Source: Planctomycetota bacterium
Lineage (GTDB): Bacteria > Planctomycetota > UBA11346
Direction of reading: 5' to 3'
DNA: 47,882 nucleotides
NCBI GenBank assembly: GCA_025055595.1
Contig: JANWWU010000037.1
Span: 1-47,882, forward strand
Position numbers and translations under genes: made by a program. Of this stretch, positions 17,628 to 29,813 are shown in pieces. How positions within the stretch are numbered: the first letter of the stretch is position 1; the number at the start of each line of letters is the position of its first letter. Under the pieces are notes generated by a model. It did not search any database and was not told the origin of the DNA. It saw nothing but the letters and a program-made list of their open reading frames with translations.

Positions 17628-20243
17628 TCAGCCCGGCGTCCAGGCGCTGCCGTTCCAGCGCAGGCTCCAGCCGCTCGGCTTGCCGTCGGGGAGCTCGCTA
17701 GCGATGTAGTGGGCGCCCTGCTTGCGCGCGTAGCGGACCAGCGCCGGGCGGCCCTCCGGGTCCTGCGCTGGCGCCTCGGCGAGGTAGCGATACTTCTCGG
17801 GCAGCTCGGCGCGGTGCCGCTGGAGGTCGGCGACCGCCACCGGCCGCGTCTCGCGCACCTTCGGGTAGCTCGCGGCGGAGAGGAAGAGCCCGTTGCCGCC
17901 GTCGCGCAGCACGAAGTGGTCGTCGGCGCTCGTGCAGCGCAGCTCCGGCATCGGCACCGGCGGCATCCGCGGCGGCGCCGGCTGGCCGTTCTTCAGCAGC
18001 TTGCGGGTGTTGGTGCAGGCCGGATAGCCGGAACAGCCGAAGTACTTGCCGAAGCGGCCGCTTTTGAGCTGCATCGGCCTGCCGCACTTGTCGCAGGGGA
18101 TCGTCGGCCCCTCGTAGCCCTTGAGGCGGAAGCTGCCTTCCTCGAGGACCACCCCGTGGCAGTTCGGGCTGTTGCCGCAGATGTGCAGGCGCCGCCGTTC
18201 GTCGATCAGCCAGGGGTCCATCGCCGTGCCGCAGCGCGGGCAGCGCTTGCGCTCGTGGAGCGCCGCGGCCTCGGCCTCGCTGCCCTGGCTCTCGCCTTCT
18301 TCGCTCTCCTCGGCGGGCTTGACCGCGACGCTGTCCTCGCCGCGTAGCAGGTTGATCGTCTGCGTGCAGCGCTCCTTCGGCGGCAGGCTGTAGCCCGAGC
18401 AGGTCAGGAACACGCCGGTGCGCGCGTACTTGATCGCCATCGGCCGGCCGCAGGCCGGGCAGCTGAGCGGCGTCGGCACCGGCTGCACGGCCTCGAGGGT
18501 CCGCTCGATCTCGGCCAGCCGCCGCTTGAAGGGGCCGTAGAAGGCGTCGAGCGTCTTCTTCCAATCGGCGCGCGCCTCGGCGATCGCGTCGAGGTCGCGC
18601 TCCATCGCCGCGGTGAACCCGTAGTCCATCAGGTCGGGAAAGGCGGCGACCAGGCGGTCGGTGACGATCTCGCCGAGCTTCTCGGCGTGGAAGCGGCGCT
18701 GCTCGAGCCGCACGTAGCCGCGCTCCTGGATGGTCGAGATGATCGTCGCGTAGGTCGAGGGCCGACCGATGCCGCGCTTCTCGAGCTCGCGGACGAGGGA
18801 GGCCTCGGAGTAGCGCGGCGGCGGCTTGGTGAAGTGCTGCGAGGGGATCAGGCGCAGCAGGCGCAGCTGCTCGCCGGCCGCGACCTGCGGCAGCGCCGCG
18901 CTCTCGTCCTTGAGCGGCGGCAGGACGCGCTGCCAGCCATCGAAGCGCAGGACGCGGCCGCGCGCCTGCAGCTCGCCGGCGGCGGCGGCGATCGTCACCG
19001 TGCTGGTGTCGAACTCCGCCGGCGGCATCTGGCAGGCGATGAACTGCCGCCAGATCAGGTCGTAGAGCCGCCGCTCGTCCTGCTCGAGCGCGAGGTCCTC
19101 GGCGCTGCGCCGGGCATCGGTCGGACGGATCGCCTCGTGCGCCTCCTGCGCCCCTTCCTGCGAGCGGTAGGTCGGCGGCTTCTCCGGCAGGTAGCGCTCG
19201 CCGAAGCGCTCGCCGATCAGCGCGCGCGCCATCGCCACCGCCTGCGCCGAGAGGTTGACGCTGTCGGTGCGCATGTAGGTGATGTGGCCGGCCTCGTAGA
19301 GGCGCTGCGCGAGCGTCATCGTCTTGCGCACCGAGAAGCCGAGGCGCACCGAGGCCGCGGCCTGCAGGGTGGAGGTGATGAAGGGCGGACTCGGCCAGGC
19401 GCGCTGCGGCTTGCTGTCGACGGCGAGCACGCGGTAGACGGCGTCCTGCAGCGACGGCAGCACGGCGTCGATGTCGGCGCGCGTCCGCGGCGCGAACTTC
19501 TCGCCCCGCCAGCGGACGAGCTCGGCGCGCAGGACGGCGCCGGCGGCGGTCGCGAGGTCGGCGTGCAGCTGCCAGTACTCCTCGGGGGTGAAGGCCTTGA
19601 TCTCGCGCTCGCGTTCGACGATCAAACGCACGGCGACGCTCTGCACGCGGCCGGCCGACAGGCCGCGACCGACCTTGGCCCATAGCAGCGGGCTGACGCG
19701 GAAGCCGACGACGCGGTCGAGGAAGCGCCGCGCCTGCTGGGCGTGGACGCGGTGCATGTTGATCGTTCCCGGATGCGCGAAGGCCTCGCGGATCGCCTCG
19801 CGGGTGATCTCGCTGAAGGTGACGCGGGCGAAGCGCTCCTCGGGCCCGCCGATCACCTCGCGCAGGTGCCAGGCGATCGCCTCGCCCTCGCGATCGAGGT
19901 CGGAGGCCAGCCACACGCGCTCGGCCTTGGCGGCGGCGGCGCGCAGCTCCTCGACCACCTCCTCCTTGCCCGGCACGATCTCGTAGGTCGCCCGCCAGCC
20001 GTGCTCGGGATCCACCCCCATGCGGCGGATCAGCGCCGCCTCGCGGGCGCGCGCGCGCTGGGCGGCGCTGCGCGCCCGCGCCGACGCCGCGCGGCGGGGC
20101 TGCTCGTCGTCGTCGCCGCCGCTCGGCAGGTCGCGGATGTGGCCGTAGGAGGGCTTGACGACGAAGTCGCGTCCGAGGTACTTGTTGATCGTCTTGGCCT
20201 TGGCCGGGCTCTCGACGATCACGAGCTGCTTGGGGGTCGCCAT
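17628..20243 (-). CDS. topA: DNA topoisomerase I
   Basis: An 871-residue type IA topoisomerase that relaxes negative supercoils. The Toprim domain begins VIVESPAKAKTI and has the metal triad in SDLDREGEAIAW. The catalytic tyrosine is in ITYMRTDS. Three C-terminal zinc ribbons follow (CPACGRP...C, CPRCGTA...CGNSPNC, CDKCGRP...CSGYPAC), then a Topo_C repeat and a short ending with Trp residues. Residues 42-70 carry a low-complexity Arg/Ala insertion. ATG 20243 is preceded by AGGAAGAG. All catalytic parts are present. Confidence 0.98.
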   Translation of the reverse strand: MATPKQLVIVESPAKAKTINKYLGRDFVVKPSYGHIRDLPSGGDDDEQPRRAASARARSAAQRARAREAALIRRMGVDPEHGWRATYEIVPGKEEVVEELRAAAAKAERVWLASDLDREGEAIAWHLREVIGGPEERFARVTFSEITREAIREAFAHPGTINMHRVHAQQARRFLDRVVGFRVSPLLWAKVGRGLSAGRVQSVAVRLIVEREREIKAFTPEEYWQLHADLATAAGAVLRAELVRWRGEKFAPRTRADIDAVLPSLQDAVYRVLAVDSKPQRAWPSPPFITSTLQAAASVRLGFSVRKTMTLAQRLYEAGHITYMRTDSVNLSAQAVAMARALIGERFGERYLPEKPPTYRSQEGAQEAHEAIRPTDARRSAEDLALEQDERRLYDLIWRQFIACQMPPAEFDTSTVTIAAAAGELQARGRVLRFDGWQRVLPPLKDESAALPQVAAGEQLRLLRLIPSQHFTKPPPRYSEASLVRELEKRGIGRPSTYATIISTIQERGYVRLEQRRFHAEKLGEIVTDRLVAAFPDLMDYGFTAAMERDLDAIAEARADWKKTLDAFYGPFKRRLAEIERTLEAVQPVPTPLSCPACGRPMAIKYARTGVFLTCSGYSLPPKERCTQTINLLRGEDSVAVKPAEESEEGESQGSEAEAAALHERKRCPRCGTAMDPWLIDERRRLHICGNSPNCHGVVLEEGSFRLKGYEGPTIPCDKCGRPMQLKSGRFGKYFGCSGYPACTNTRKLLKNGQPAPPRMPPVPMPELRCTSADDHFVLRDGGNGLFLSAASYPKVRETRPVAVADLQRHRAELPEKYRYLAEAPAQDPEGRPALVRYARKQGAHYIASELPDGKPSGWSLRWNGSAWTPG

Positions 20244-20302
20244 CGTGCGCTCTTCCTACCAGCACCGCTCCCCGCCGGTCAAGGGCCGGCGCGGCGCGGG
20301 CC

Positions 20303-21253
20303 TCAGCGGCGGTAGCGCTGCAGCGCCTCGAGCAAGGCCTGCTCGGCCGGCCAGAGCTGGCGCCGCGCGTCGTGGATCGCGTAGATCGTCCGCGTCACGC
20401 GCAGGTCGGAGAGCGGCAGCACCGCGAGCTCGCCGCGCCGCGCCTCGCGGCGGACATTCGGCTCGGGCAGCAGCGACAGGCCGAGGCCGGCCATCACCAT
20501 CGCCTTGATCACCTCGGTCGACTCGTGCTCGAGGACGACGCGCAGTTGATGCCCCTGCTCGGCGAGCGCGCGCTCGATGGTGCGCCGCGTCTCGGTGCCG
20601 CGCAGCACCATGATGAAGTCCTCGTTGAGGTAGCTGGCGAGCGAGCGGCTGCGCCCGGGGTGGGAGATCGGCAGGACGAGGACGATCTCCTCCTCCCAGA
20701 GGCGCAGCGCCGCCAGGCCCTCCTCCGGCTTGGGCGGGGAGTCGAGCGGGCAGACCGCGACATCGATCGAGCCCTCGCGGACGAGCTCCGGCAGCTGCTC
20801 CGAGGTGCGGCAGGTCAGCCGCACCTGCACTCGGCCGTGATGCTGCAGGTAGGAGCGCAGGATCGCCGGCAGGCTGTTGACCGCGACCGACTCGCTGGCG
20901 CCGAGCCGCACCCGCCCGCCGACGGCGCCGCTGGCCGCGGTCAGGGCCTCGGTGGTGCGCGCCAGCTCGTCGAGGATCGGCTGGGCGCGCGCGCAGAGTT
21001 CAGCGCCCGCCGGCGTCAACCGGGCATGGCGGCCGACGCGCTCGAACAGCTTGATGCCGAGCTGGCGCTGCAGGGTCATGATGTGCCGCGACAGCGCCGA
21101 CTGCGTGACATCGAGCTCTTGGGCGGCCTTGGTGAAGGAGCCGACGCGGGCGATGGTGACCAGCGTGATCAGATGCTCGGTCGCCGGCAGCCGATGGCGC
21201 ATCAGCCGCGGGTGGGAATGGGCGCTGGCATCTCCGTTCGATGGCGTGAGCAT
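20303..21253 (-). CDS. LysR-family transcriptional regulator
   Basis: A 316-residue regulator. The winged helix-turn-helix spans about residues 25-85 (GSFTKAAQELDVTQSALSRH, ERVGRHARLTPAG), and the periplasmic-binding-like effector domain fills the rest. The C-terminal half resembles CysB/Cbl/CynR-type sensors in length. It is divergent from rnr with about 50 bases between the starts, so rnr or a remote gene could be its target. The inducer is unknown. ATG 21253 is chosen; a GTG lies one codon upstream and another Met at residue 18. Confidence 0.93.
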   Translation of the reverse strand: MLTPSNGDASAHSHPRLMRHRLPATEHLITLVTIARVGSFTKAAQELDVTQSALSRHIMTLQRQLGIKLFERVGRHARLTPAGAELCARAQPILDELARTTEALTAASGAVGGRVRLGASESVAVNSLPAILRSYLQHHGRVQVRLTCRTSEQLPELVREGSIDVAVCPLDSPPKPEEGLAALRLWEEEIVLVLPISHPGRSRSLASYLNEDFIMVLRGTETRRTIERALAEQGHQLRVVLEHESTEVIKAMVMAGLGLSLLPEPNVRREARRGELAVLPLSDLRVTRTIYAIHDARRQLWPAEQALLEALQRYRR

Positions 21254-21306
21254 CACCGCACCGTGCGCGGAGGCTCCCCGCCCCGACGCCCGGTCAAGGA
21301 GGGGCC

Positions 21307-23486
21307 ATGGGGAGGTGGAACGCGCGTGGTCATCGCTTCGCGGGGCGCGGGCGGCGGCACGCGCGGCCGCTGCGCACGCCGCTCTGCGCCGCGGTCGACG
21401 CCGAGGCGCTGCTCGCGCAGCTGGCGGCGGAGCCGGCGGGCGCCACGGCCGGCGAGCTGGCGGCGAAGCTCGCCTGCGACGCGCGGGCGGTCGCGCTGAC
21501 CCTCCGGCGCTTGGTCGAGCGCGGACGCGTGCTCGAGCTGCGTCCCGGCCGCTACCGCGCCAGCGGCAGCGGCGGCGAGCACAGCGCGATCGTCGTCGCC
21601 GACGGCGACCGCCTGCTGGCGCGCTGCGATGACGGCGCGAGCCTGCCGATCGACGAGCGGCATCGCCTCGGCTGCCGCGCCGGCGATGTCGTGCAGGTGC
21701 TGCGCGTCGGCGAGCAGGCGCTGGTGACGCGGGTCCTGCGGCGCGCCGGCCGCGAGGTCGCCGGCACTGTCGAGTTCGCCGCCGAAGGCCGCTACCTGAT
21801 CCCCGACAATCGCCGCGAGGGCCGCCTGCCGGTGCTCTCGGCGTTCCGCGGCTTCGAGGCGACCTACCGCGCCGGCGACCGCGTCATCGGCATCCTGGAG
21901 GTCGATGCCGAGGGCCGTACCGGAGTCCATCTGACGCGCATCCTCGAGCCCGAGACGCCCGAGGTCGCCGACTTCCAGCACGTCTGCCGCATCCACGACC
22001 TGCCCGGCGAGTTCCCCGCCGAGGTGCGCCGCGCCGTCCAGGCCCTGCCCGCCGACTTTCCGCTCGGCGCGCGCGAGGACGCGCGCGCGCTGCTCGTCTT
22101 CACCATCGACCCGGCGACCGCCAAGGACTTCGACGACGCGCTGTCGCTGACGCCGCGCCCCGAGGGCGGCTGGCGGCTCGGCGTGCATATTGCCGATGTC
22201 GCGCACTTCGTCGCCGAGCACGAGGCGATCGATCTCGAGGCCCGACGGCGCGGGACCAGCATCTACCTGATCAACCGCGTCATCCCGATGCTGCCGGAGC
22301 GCCTGGCCAACGGCCTGTGCAGCCTGGTGCCCAACGAGGACCGCTACTGCCTGACGGCCTGGCTCGATCTCGATGACGAATGCCGCCTGGTCGGCACGCG
22401 GCTGGCCGAGACGCTGATCCGCAGCCGGCACCGCCTGACTTACGAGGAGGCCCAGGACATCCTCGATGGCCGCGATCGGCCGGGACGCTGGCCGGAGGAC
22501 CTGCGCCAGACCCTGCGGCAGGTCTCGGCGCTCGCCCAGCGCCTGCGCGCCGCGCGGGTGCGCGACGGCGCGCTCAACCTCTACAGCGAGGAGCAGCGCT
22601 TCGCGCTCGATGTCGAGGGCGAGCCGATCGAGGTCGAGCGCGAGGGCGCGGCGGAGAGCCACCAGCTGATCGAGGAGTGCATGCTGCTCGCCAACCGCGC
22701 GGTCGCGGCCTGGCTCGAGGAGCGCGGCAGCCCCTGCCTGTACCGCGTGCATGCCGAGCCCGATCCCGATCGCCTGCGGCTGCTGGCGACCGCGCTCGAG
22801 AACCACGGCCTGGACGGCCGGCGCGCGCTCGCTGGCCGCTTCGGCCTGCAGGCGGTGCTCGCCGACCTCGAGCGCCAGCCGCCAGCCGCGCGCCTGGTCC
22901 TCAACTTCTTGTGCCTGCGCGCCTTCGCCAAGGCCGTGTACCAGGTCGACAACATCGGGCACTACGCCCTGGCCTTCGCGCGCTACTGCCATTTCACCAG
23001 CCCGATCCGCCGCTATCCGGACCTCGTCGTCCACCGCCTGGTCAAGCGCGCGCTCGGCCTGCCCGGCTATCACGACTGCGAGGCGCGGCGTGAGGTCCTC
23101 CATGCCGTCGCCCTGCAGTGCAGCTGGCTGGAGCAGCGCGCCGAGGATGCCGAACGCGATCTCTTCGCGCGCAAGGCGGCGCGCTACTTCGCGCGCCGCC
23201 TCGGCGAGGCCGTCGCCGGCGTCGTCACCGCCGCCAGCCCGCGCGGGCTGACCGTGCAGCTGCTCGAGAGCGGCGTCGACGGCTTCCTGCCGCTGCGCGA
23301 GCTCAACGATGACCGCTATGTCTTCGACGAGGAGCGGTTGGCCCTGGTCGGCAAGCGCAGCGGGCGGCTCTACGCGCCGGGCCGCGAGCTGACGGTGCGC
23401 ATCGATGCGGTCGACATCGAGCGCTCGAGCATCGTGCTCGGGCGCTCGCCGGAGGCGGCCCCCAGCGCGCCGCTGCGCCGGCGCCG

Positions 23487-23490
<4 letters not shown>
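21307..23490 (+). CDS. rnr: Ribonuclease R
   Basis: A 727-residue 3'-5' exoribonuclease of the RNB family, used in RNA turnover and rRNA quality control. An N-terminal winged helix (residues 28-80) precedes cold-shock domains, the RNB catalytic core with IDPATAKDFDDAL, HFTSPIRRYPDLVVHR, and a C-terminal S1 domain (GVVTAASPRGLTV). The basic tail after S1 is short. A strong AAGGAGG sits just before ATG 21307. The stop shares a CTAG with the convergent glgP stop. Confidence 0.97.
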
Positions 23491-26054
<2,564 letters not shown>

Positions 26055-26112
26055 GGGCTTTCCCTCAGTGCGCATGACCGCCGTCGATGCACGGAGCCGG
26101 ACGGCGGCGCGG

Positions 26113-26139
26113 TTGCTCCGTCGGTCGATCAGGTACCAT
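26113..26139 (+). promoter_or_regulatory. Predicted promoter of the PpiD-like gene
   Basis: TTGCTC (26113-26118), 15-base spacer, TACCAT (26134-26139). An ATG at 26138 lies inside the -10, which argues for ATG 26150, 10 bases downstream, as the true start. Confidence 0.45.
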
Positions 26140-26149
26140 GCTCTCCCCC

Positions 26150-27874
26150 ATGACGGACCGTCAACCGCCATCGCCCGCCCCCGCGCAAGGCCAGCCGGCT
26201 TCCCCCGAGGCCGCGCCCGAGCGCCATCTCACCTTCGGGCAGCAGCTGTTCATCTGGAGCATGGTGATCATCGTCGGCGTCGTCTTCGGCATCGGCGCCT
26301 CGTTCTCGCTGGTCTTCGTGCCGACGGTCAAGGTCGCCGGCGTCGCCGAGGGCGAGGTGATCTACCGCATGCAGCTCGCCGATCGCCTGGAGCGCGTGCT
26401 CAATCCGCACGGCCATCCGCTGCGTCCGCTGTTCCGCCATCCGCCGACGCTCGAGAATCAGCTCGAGGCCTACGCGATCGACCTGCGGCTGAGCCGGCTC
26501 GCCGAGAGCCGCGGCCTGCTGCCGAAGGGCGAGGCCCTCGATCGCCTGGAGAGCGAGTTCCTGGCGACGCCGCTCGGCAACAACCGCACCTATCGCGACG
26601 CCCTGCGCGAGCACGTCGGGGGGCCGCAGGAGATCAGCCGTCAGGACCTGCGGCGCTTCCTCGCCGAGCGCGCCGCCCGCCAGGCGCTGGTCGCGCGTGC
26701 GGCGATCGCGCCCGCCGTGCCGCTAGCGATCGCCGACGAAGTGGTGATCATGCGCGGCGACCGCGCGGGCATCTACGATGTGACGATCTCCGGCGCCCAC
26801 CTCGTGCCGACGGTGGCGCCCGACGACCCCGAGATCCCGGCGGTCTACGAGCGGCTGCGCACCACGCGCTTCGCGACGCCGCCGGCGGTGGCGGTGGCGG
26901 TGGCCTGGGCCGACCGCGACGAGCTCGGCGCTCAGCTCGCGATCAGCGACGCCGAGGCCGAAGCCTGGTACGCCGCGCATCAGCAAGAGTTCGCGCCCAA
27001 GCCCGATCCCGCCAAGCCCGACGAGCAGCCGGCGCCCAAGCCCTTCGCCGAGGTCAAGGACGAGGTGTTCGCCAAGCTCCGCGCCGAGCGCGGCAGCCGC
27101 GAGGCGCAGCGGCGCATCGAGGATTTCAACCGCCGCGGCGAGGAGCTGGAGAACGAGCGCGACGGCGCGCGCTTCCGCGCCGCGGTCGCCGAGGCCGGGC
27201 TCAAGCTCGCCGAGCTGACGATCGTCGACCGCACGCCGGGGACCATCGACCTCGGCGAGCTCGGCACCTGCAAAGACCTCATGCGCCTCTTCGGGCGCGA
27301 GCACGAGCCGGGCTTCCTCAGCGAGCCGATCGCGACCAGCAAGGGGCACTGGGCGATGCTGCGGCTCGAGCGGCGCATCGAGGCCGGCTTCCGCTCGCTC
27401 GACGAGGTGCGCGAGGAGGTGCGGCGCTACCTCGCGGGGCGACGCGCCTGGGAGCGGCTGATTGCGGAGGCGACGCGCCTGCGCGACGAGCTGACGACCC
27501 AGGGCGAGGACGCGGTGTCGAAGTGGGCGCGCTCCGAGGCTGGCAAGGTCTGGCAGGCCGATGTCCAGGCACGCAGCGTGCCGCTGATGATGCGCTTCCC
27601 CGGCGTGCCGAGCGATCCCGACGGGACGGCGAGCGAGCCGGTCCTCGTCGCCGCCGTCGCCCAGCCCTCGCGGCCGGTCTTCCTCGCCGCCGCCGAGCCG
27701 CTGTGGAAGGACGACGTGCCGCGCCTGCGCCTGCTGCAGGTCTACTCGATCGACACCGCGCCGCGCGATCGCCTGCCGCGCGTCGCCTTCGCCAGGCAGG
27801 TCCGCTCGTGGAGCGAGCGCTACGGCGAGGTCCTGCTCGACCGCGAGCTGCAAGCGAAGCTGGGGATGCGTTGA
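26150..27874 (+). CDS. Membrane-anchored PpiD/SurA-like periplasmic protein
   Basis: A 574-residue protein with one N-terminal transmembrane helix (about residues 30-53, FIWSMVIIVGVVFGIGASF) and a large periplasmic part. Helical segments resemble the chaperone region of SurA/PpiD, such as EAYAIDLRLSRLAESRGL and PFAEVKDEVFAKLRAERGS. No complete parvulin active-site signature is obvious, so it may be a chaperone without isomerase activity. It probably helps fold outer-membrane or secreted proteins. Its stop overlaps the purC start (TTGA). Assignment rests on layout and weak motif likeness. Confidence 0.6.
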   Translation: MTDRQPPSPAPAQGQPASPEAAPERHLTFGQQLFIWSMVIIVGVVFGIGASFSLVFVPTVKVAGVAEGEVIYRMQLADRLERVLNPHGHPLRPLFRHPPTLENQLEAYAIDLRLSRLAESRGLLPKGEALDRLESEFLATPLGNNRTYRDALREHVGGPQEISRQDLRRFLAERAARQALVARAAIAPAVPLAIADEVVIMRGDRAGIYDVTISGAHLVPTVAPDDPEIPAVYERLRTTRFATPPAVAVAVAWADRDELGAQLAISDAEAEAWYAAHQQEFAPKPDPAKPDEQPAPKPFAEVKDEVFAKLRAERGSREAQRRIEDFNRRGEELENERDGARFRAAVAEAGLKLAELTIVDRTPGTIDLGELGTCKDLMRLFGREHEPGFLSEPIATSKGHWAMLRLERRIEAGFRSLDEVREEVRRYLAGRRAWERLIAEATRLRDELTTQGEDAVSKWARSEAGKVWQADVQARSVPLMMRFPGVPSDPDGTASEPVLVAAVAQPSRPVFLAAAEPLWKDDVPRLRLLQVYSIDTAPRDRLPRVAFARQVRSWSERYGEVLLDRELQAKLGMR

Positions 27875-28815
27875 GCGAACCGCTGTTCGAGAGCGCGATT
27901 CCCGGCCTGCGCCTGCTGGCGCGCGGCAAGGTCCGCGATGTCTGGGAGATCGACGAGCGGCGGCTGCTGTTCGTCGCCACCGACCGCATCAGCGCCTTCG
28001 ATCGCGTGATGCAGACGCCGATCCCCGACAAGGGGCGCATCCTGACCGCACTGACCGTGTTCTGGCTGCGCCAGCTCTCCGATGTCTGCCCGCACCATCT
28101 GCTCGCCAGCGACTGGGAAGCGCTGCCGGCGGCAGCGCGCGCCGTCGGCGAGGCCTTGCGCGGCCGCTGCCTGGTCGTGCAGCGGCTGCGCATGCTGCCG
28201 GTAGAGTCGATCGTCCGCGGCTACCTCGCCGGCAGCGCCTGGCAGGAGTACCGCCGCAGCGGCACGGTGTGCGGGATCCCGCTGCCCGCCGGCCTGCGCG
28301 AGAGCGAGCGGCTGCCCGAGCCGCTGTGGACGCCCTCGACCAAGGCGGCGGCGGGGCACGACGAGAACCTCCCGCCCGCGCAGGCGCGCCGCCTGCTCGG
28401 CGCCCACGCCGCGCTCGTCGAGCGGTACAGCTGCGAGCTCTATCGCCGCGCGCACGCACACGCCCTGCGCTGCGGCATCATCATCGCCGACACCAAGTTC
28501 GAGTTCGGAGTCGATGAGCGCGGCGAGGTCGTGCTCGCCGACGAGGTGCTGACGCCCGACAGCTCGCGCTTCTGGCCGGCCGACGCCTACCAGCCGGGGC
28601 GGGCGCAGGAGAGCTTCGACAAGCAGTACCTGCGCGATTGGCTGCGCGGCGTCGGCTTCGCCGGCGACGGGCCGGGCATCGCGCTGCCGGCCGAGGTCGT
28701 GCAGCGCACGCGCGAGAAGTACCTGCTCGCCTGCCGGCTGCTCAGCGGCGACGATAGCGGCTGGTCGGCGGGCGCGCCGGCTTCTCCACCGGCAGCGGCG
28801 AGACCGGCGGATTGA
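27871..28815 (+). CDS. purC: Phosphoribosylaminoimidazole-succinocarboxamide synthase
   Basis: A 314-residue SAICAR synthetase of de novo purine synthesis. Motifs: GKVRDVWEI, FVATDRISAFD, VESIVRGYLAGSAWQEY, GHDENL, IADTKFEFGVD, and the C-terminal DEVLTPDSSRFWP and SFDKQYLRDW. The start is TTG 27871, overlapping the preceding stop. It is the only start that keeps the N-terminus, and suits coupling. The last 20 or so residues are an Ala/Pro-rich tail not usual for PurC, encoded where the gene overlaps the convergent pentapeptide gene by 74 bases. Confidence 0.97.
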   Translation: MSEPLFESAIPGLRLLARGKVRDVWEIDERRLLFVATDRISAFDRVMQTPIPDKGRILTALTVFWLRQLSDVCPHHLLASDWEALPAAARAVGEALRGRCLVVQRLRMLPVESIVRGYLAGSAWQEYRRSGTVCGIPLPAGLRESERLPEPLWTPSTKAAAGHDENLPPAQARRLLGAHAALVERYSCELYRRAHAHALRCGIIIADTKFEFGVDERGEVVLADEVLTPDSSRFWPADAYQPGRAQESFDKQYLRDWLRGVGFAGDGPGIALPAEVVQRTREKYLLACRLLSGDDSGWSAGAPASPPAAARPAD

Positions 28816-29296
28816 TCGCCCCGTTGAGGAGCGCGCCCTCGAAGATCGCGCCCTCGCACTGCGCCTCGGTGAAGTTGGCGCCGCGGGCATCGAGCTTGCG
28901 CGCGACGACGCCGCGCAGGTCGGCGTGCTTGAAGAAGACCTCGACGGCGCTCGCAGCGCTGAGATCGGCATCCTTGAGCATCGCCTGCGAGCAGTCGGCG
29001 GCGAGCAGGTCCGCTTCGCACAGCCGCGCGCGGTAGAGGATCGCTGCGTTCAGCTTGCACTTGCGCAGCTTGGCATGCGACAGATCGGCTTCGGTCAGGT
29101 TGGCGCGGCTGAGGTCGCAGCCCTCGAGGTCGGCGCGGTAGAGATTGCAGCCCGAGAGGTCGGCGCCCTGGAGCGAGGCGCCGCGCAGGTCGAACTGCGA
29201 GAGATCGAGGCCCGAGAGATCGACGCCCGCCAGCCGCGGCTGCGGGCCGGCGCCGATCAGGGCGAGGATCAGGTCGCGGCGTTCGATCTCCGCCAT
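28742..29296 (-). CDS. Pentapeptide-repeat protein
   Basis: A 184-residue protein. Residues 22-160 consist of A(D/N)LXX-type pentapeptides (ADLSGCNLYRADLEG, ANLTEADLS), which fold as a right-handed square beta-helix. Cys occupies several interior positions. Function is unknown; the family includes gyrase-protecting DNA mimics and many proteins of unknown role. The C-terminal tail PLPVEKPARPPTSRYRRR lies in the overlap with purC. A TAGAGT sits on the minus strand at 29308-29303, 6 bases before the ATG, so the mRNA is probably leaderless. Confidence 0.92.
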   Translation of the reverse strand: MAEIERRDLILALIGAGPQPRLAGVDLSGLDLSQFDLRGASLQGADLSGCNLYRADLEGCDLSRANLTEADLSHAKLRKCKLNAAILYRARLCEADLLAADCSQAMLKDADLSAASAVEVFFKHADLRGVVARKLDARGANFTEAQCEGAIFEGALLNGAINPPVSPLPVEKPARPPTSRYRRR

Positions 29297-29369
29297 GAGC
29301 GCACTCTACCTCAGGCGCGGCGCGTCGTCCACCATCTCTTGCGCGCCGTGATGCACGCGTGTCGCGCGC

Positions 29370-29398
29370 CGCCGCCGCGATGGATTGTCGCGGCGGCG
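29370..29398. repeat. Perfect 11-bp inverted repeat upstream of hemerythrin gene
   Basis: CGCCGCCGCGA and TCGCGGCGGCG flank a 7-base spacer. The right arm overlaps the predicted -35 of the hemerythrin promoter, so it may be an operator. It lies in the 126-base gap between the pentapeptide and hemerythrin starts. Confidence 0.55.
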
Positions 29399-29411
29399 AC
29401 CGGCACATACT
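29385..29411 (+). promoter_or_regulatory. Predicted hemerythrin-bpt promoter
   Basis: TTGTCG (29385-29390), 15-base spacer, CATACT (29406-29411), and 11 bases to ATG 29423. An alternative reading is TACTCA (29408-29413) with a 17-base spacer. No ribosome site is present. Confidence 0.4.
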
Positions 29412-29422
29412 CACCCCCACCT

Positions 29423-29812
29423 ATGAGCGCGTGGACCGCCGATCTCGCCACCGGCCACCCCGAGCTCGATCGCGATCACCGCGAGCTGATGGAGCTGATC
29501 GAGCAGCTGCGCGAGGCGGCGGCGGCCGGCGACGCCAAGGCGCGGCTGTCGCATGCGCTCGATCGCTTCCGCGAGCATGTGCAGCGCCACTTCCCCGAGG
29601 AGGAGCGCGACATGGAGGCCGCGGCCTACCCGGCCCTGGCGCGCCATCGCGAGGCGCACCGCGCGCTGACCGCGATGGTCAGCGAGCTCGCGGTCAAGGA
29701 CGCGGGCGGCGACACCGTGCTCTACAGCGAGGTCGAGCAGCTGGCGCAGGCCCTGCAGCGCCACATCGTCCTCGATGACCGCGCCTACGCGGCGCATCGG
29801 CGCGGGCGCTAG
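29423..29812 (+). CDS. Bacteriohemerythrin-family protein
   Basis: A 129-residue single-domain hemerythrin, a four-helix bundle that binds O2 (or NO) at a non-heme di-iron site. Iron-ligand motifs follow in order: ELDRDH (His19), HFPEEERDM, HREAH and HIVLDD near the end. It has no attached sensory or signalling domain, so it would act as a soluble O2 carrier, sink or sensor. The aminoacyltransferase gene starts one base after its stop, making a two-gene operon. Confidence 0.92.
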   Translation: MSAWTADLATGHPELDRDHRELMELIEQLREAAAAGDAKARLSHALDRFREHVQRHFPEEERDMEAAAYPALARHREAHRALTAMVSELAVKDAGGDTVLYSEVEQLAQALQRHIVLDDRAYAAHRRGR

Positions 29813-29813
29813 C

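Noticed and set aside
21254-21306. LysR operator in the LysR-rnr gap
   Set aside because: No convincing T-N11-A dyad could be picked out in the 50-base GC-rich gap.
26138-26149. Start of the PpiD-like gene at ATG 26138
   Set aside because: This ATG lies inside the predicted -10 TACCAT; ATG 26150 is preferred, though the evidence is modest.
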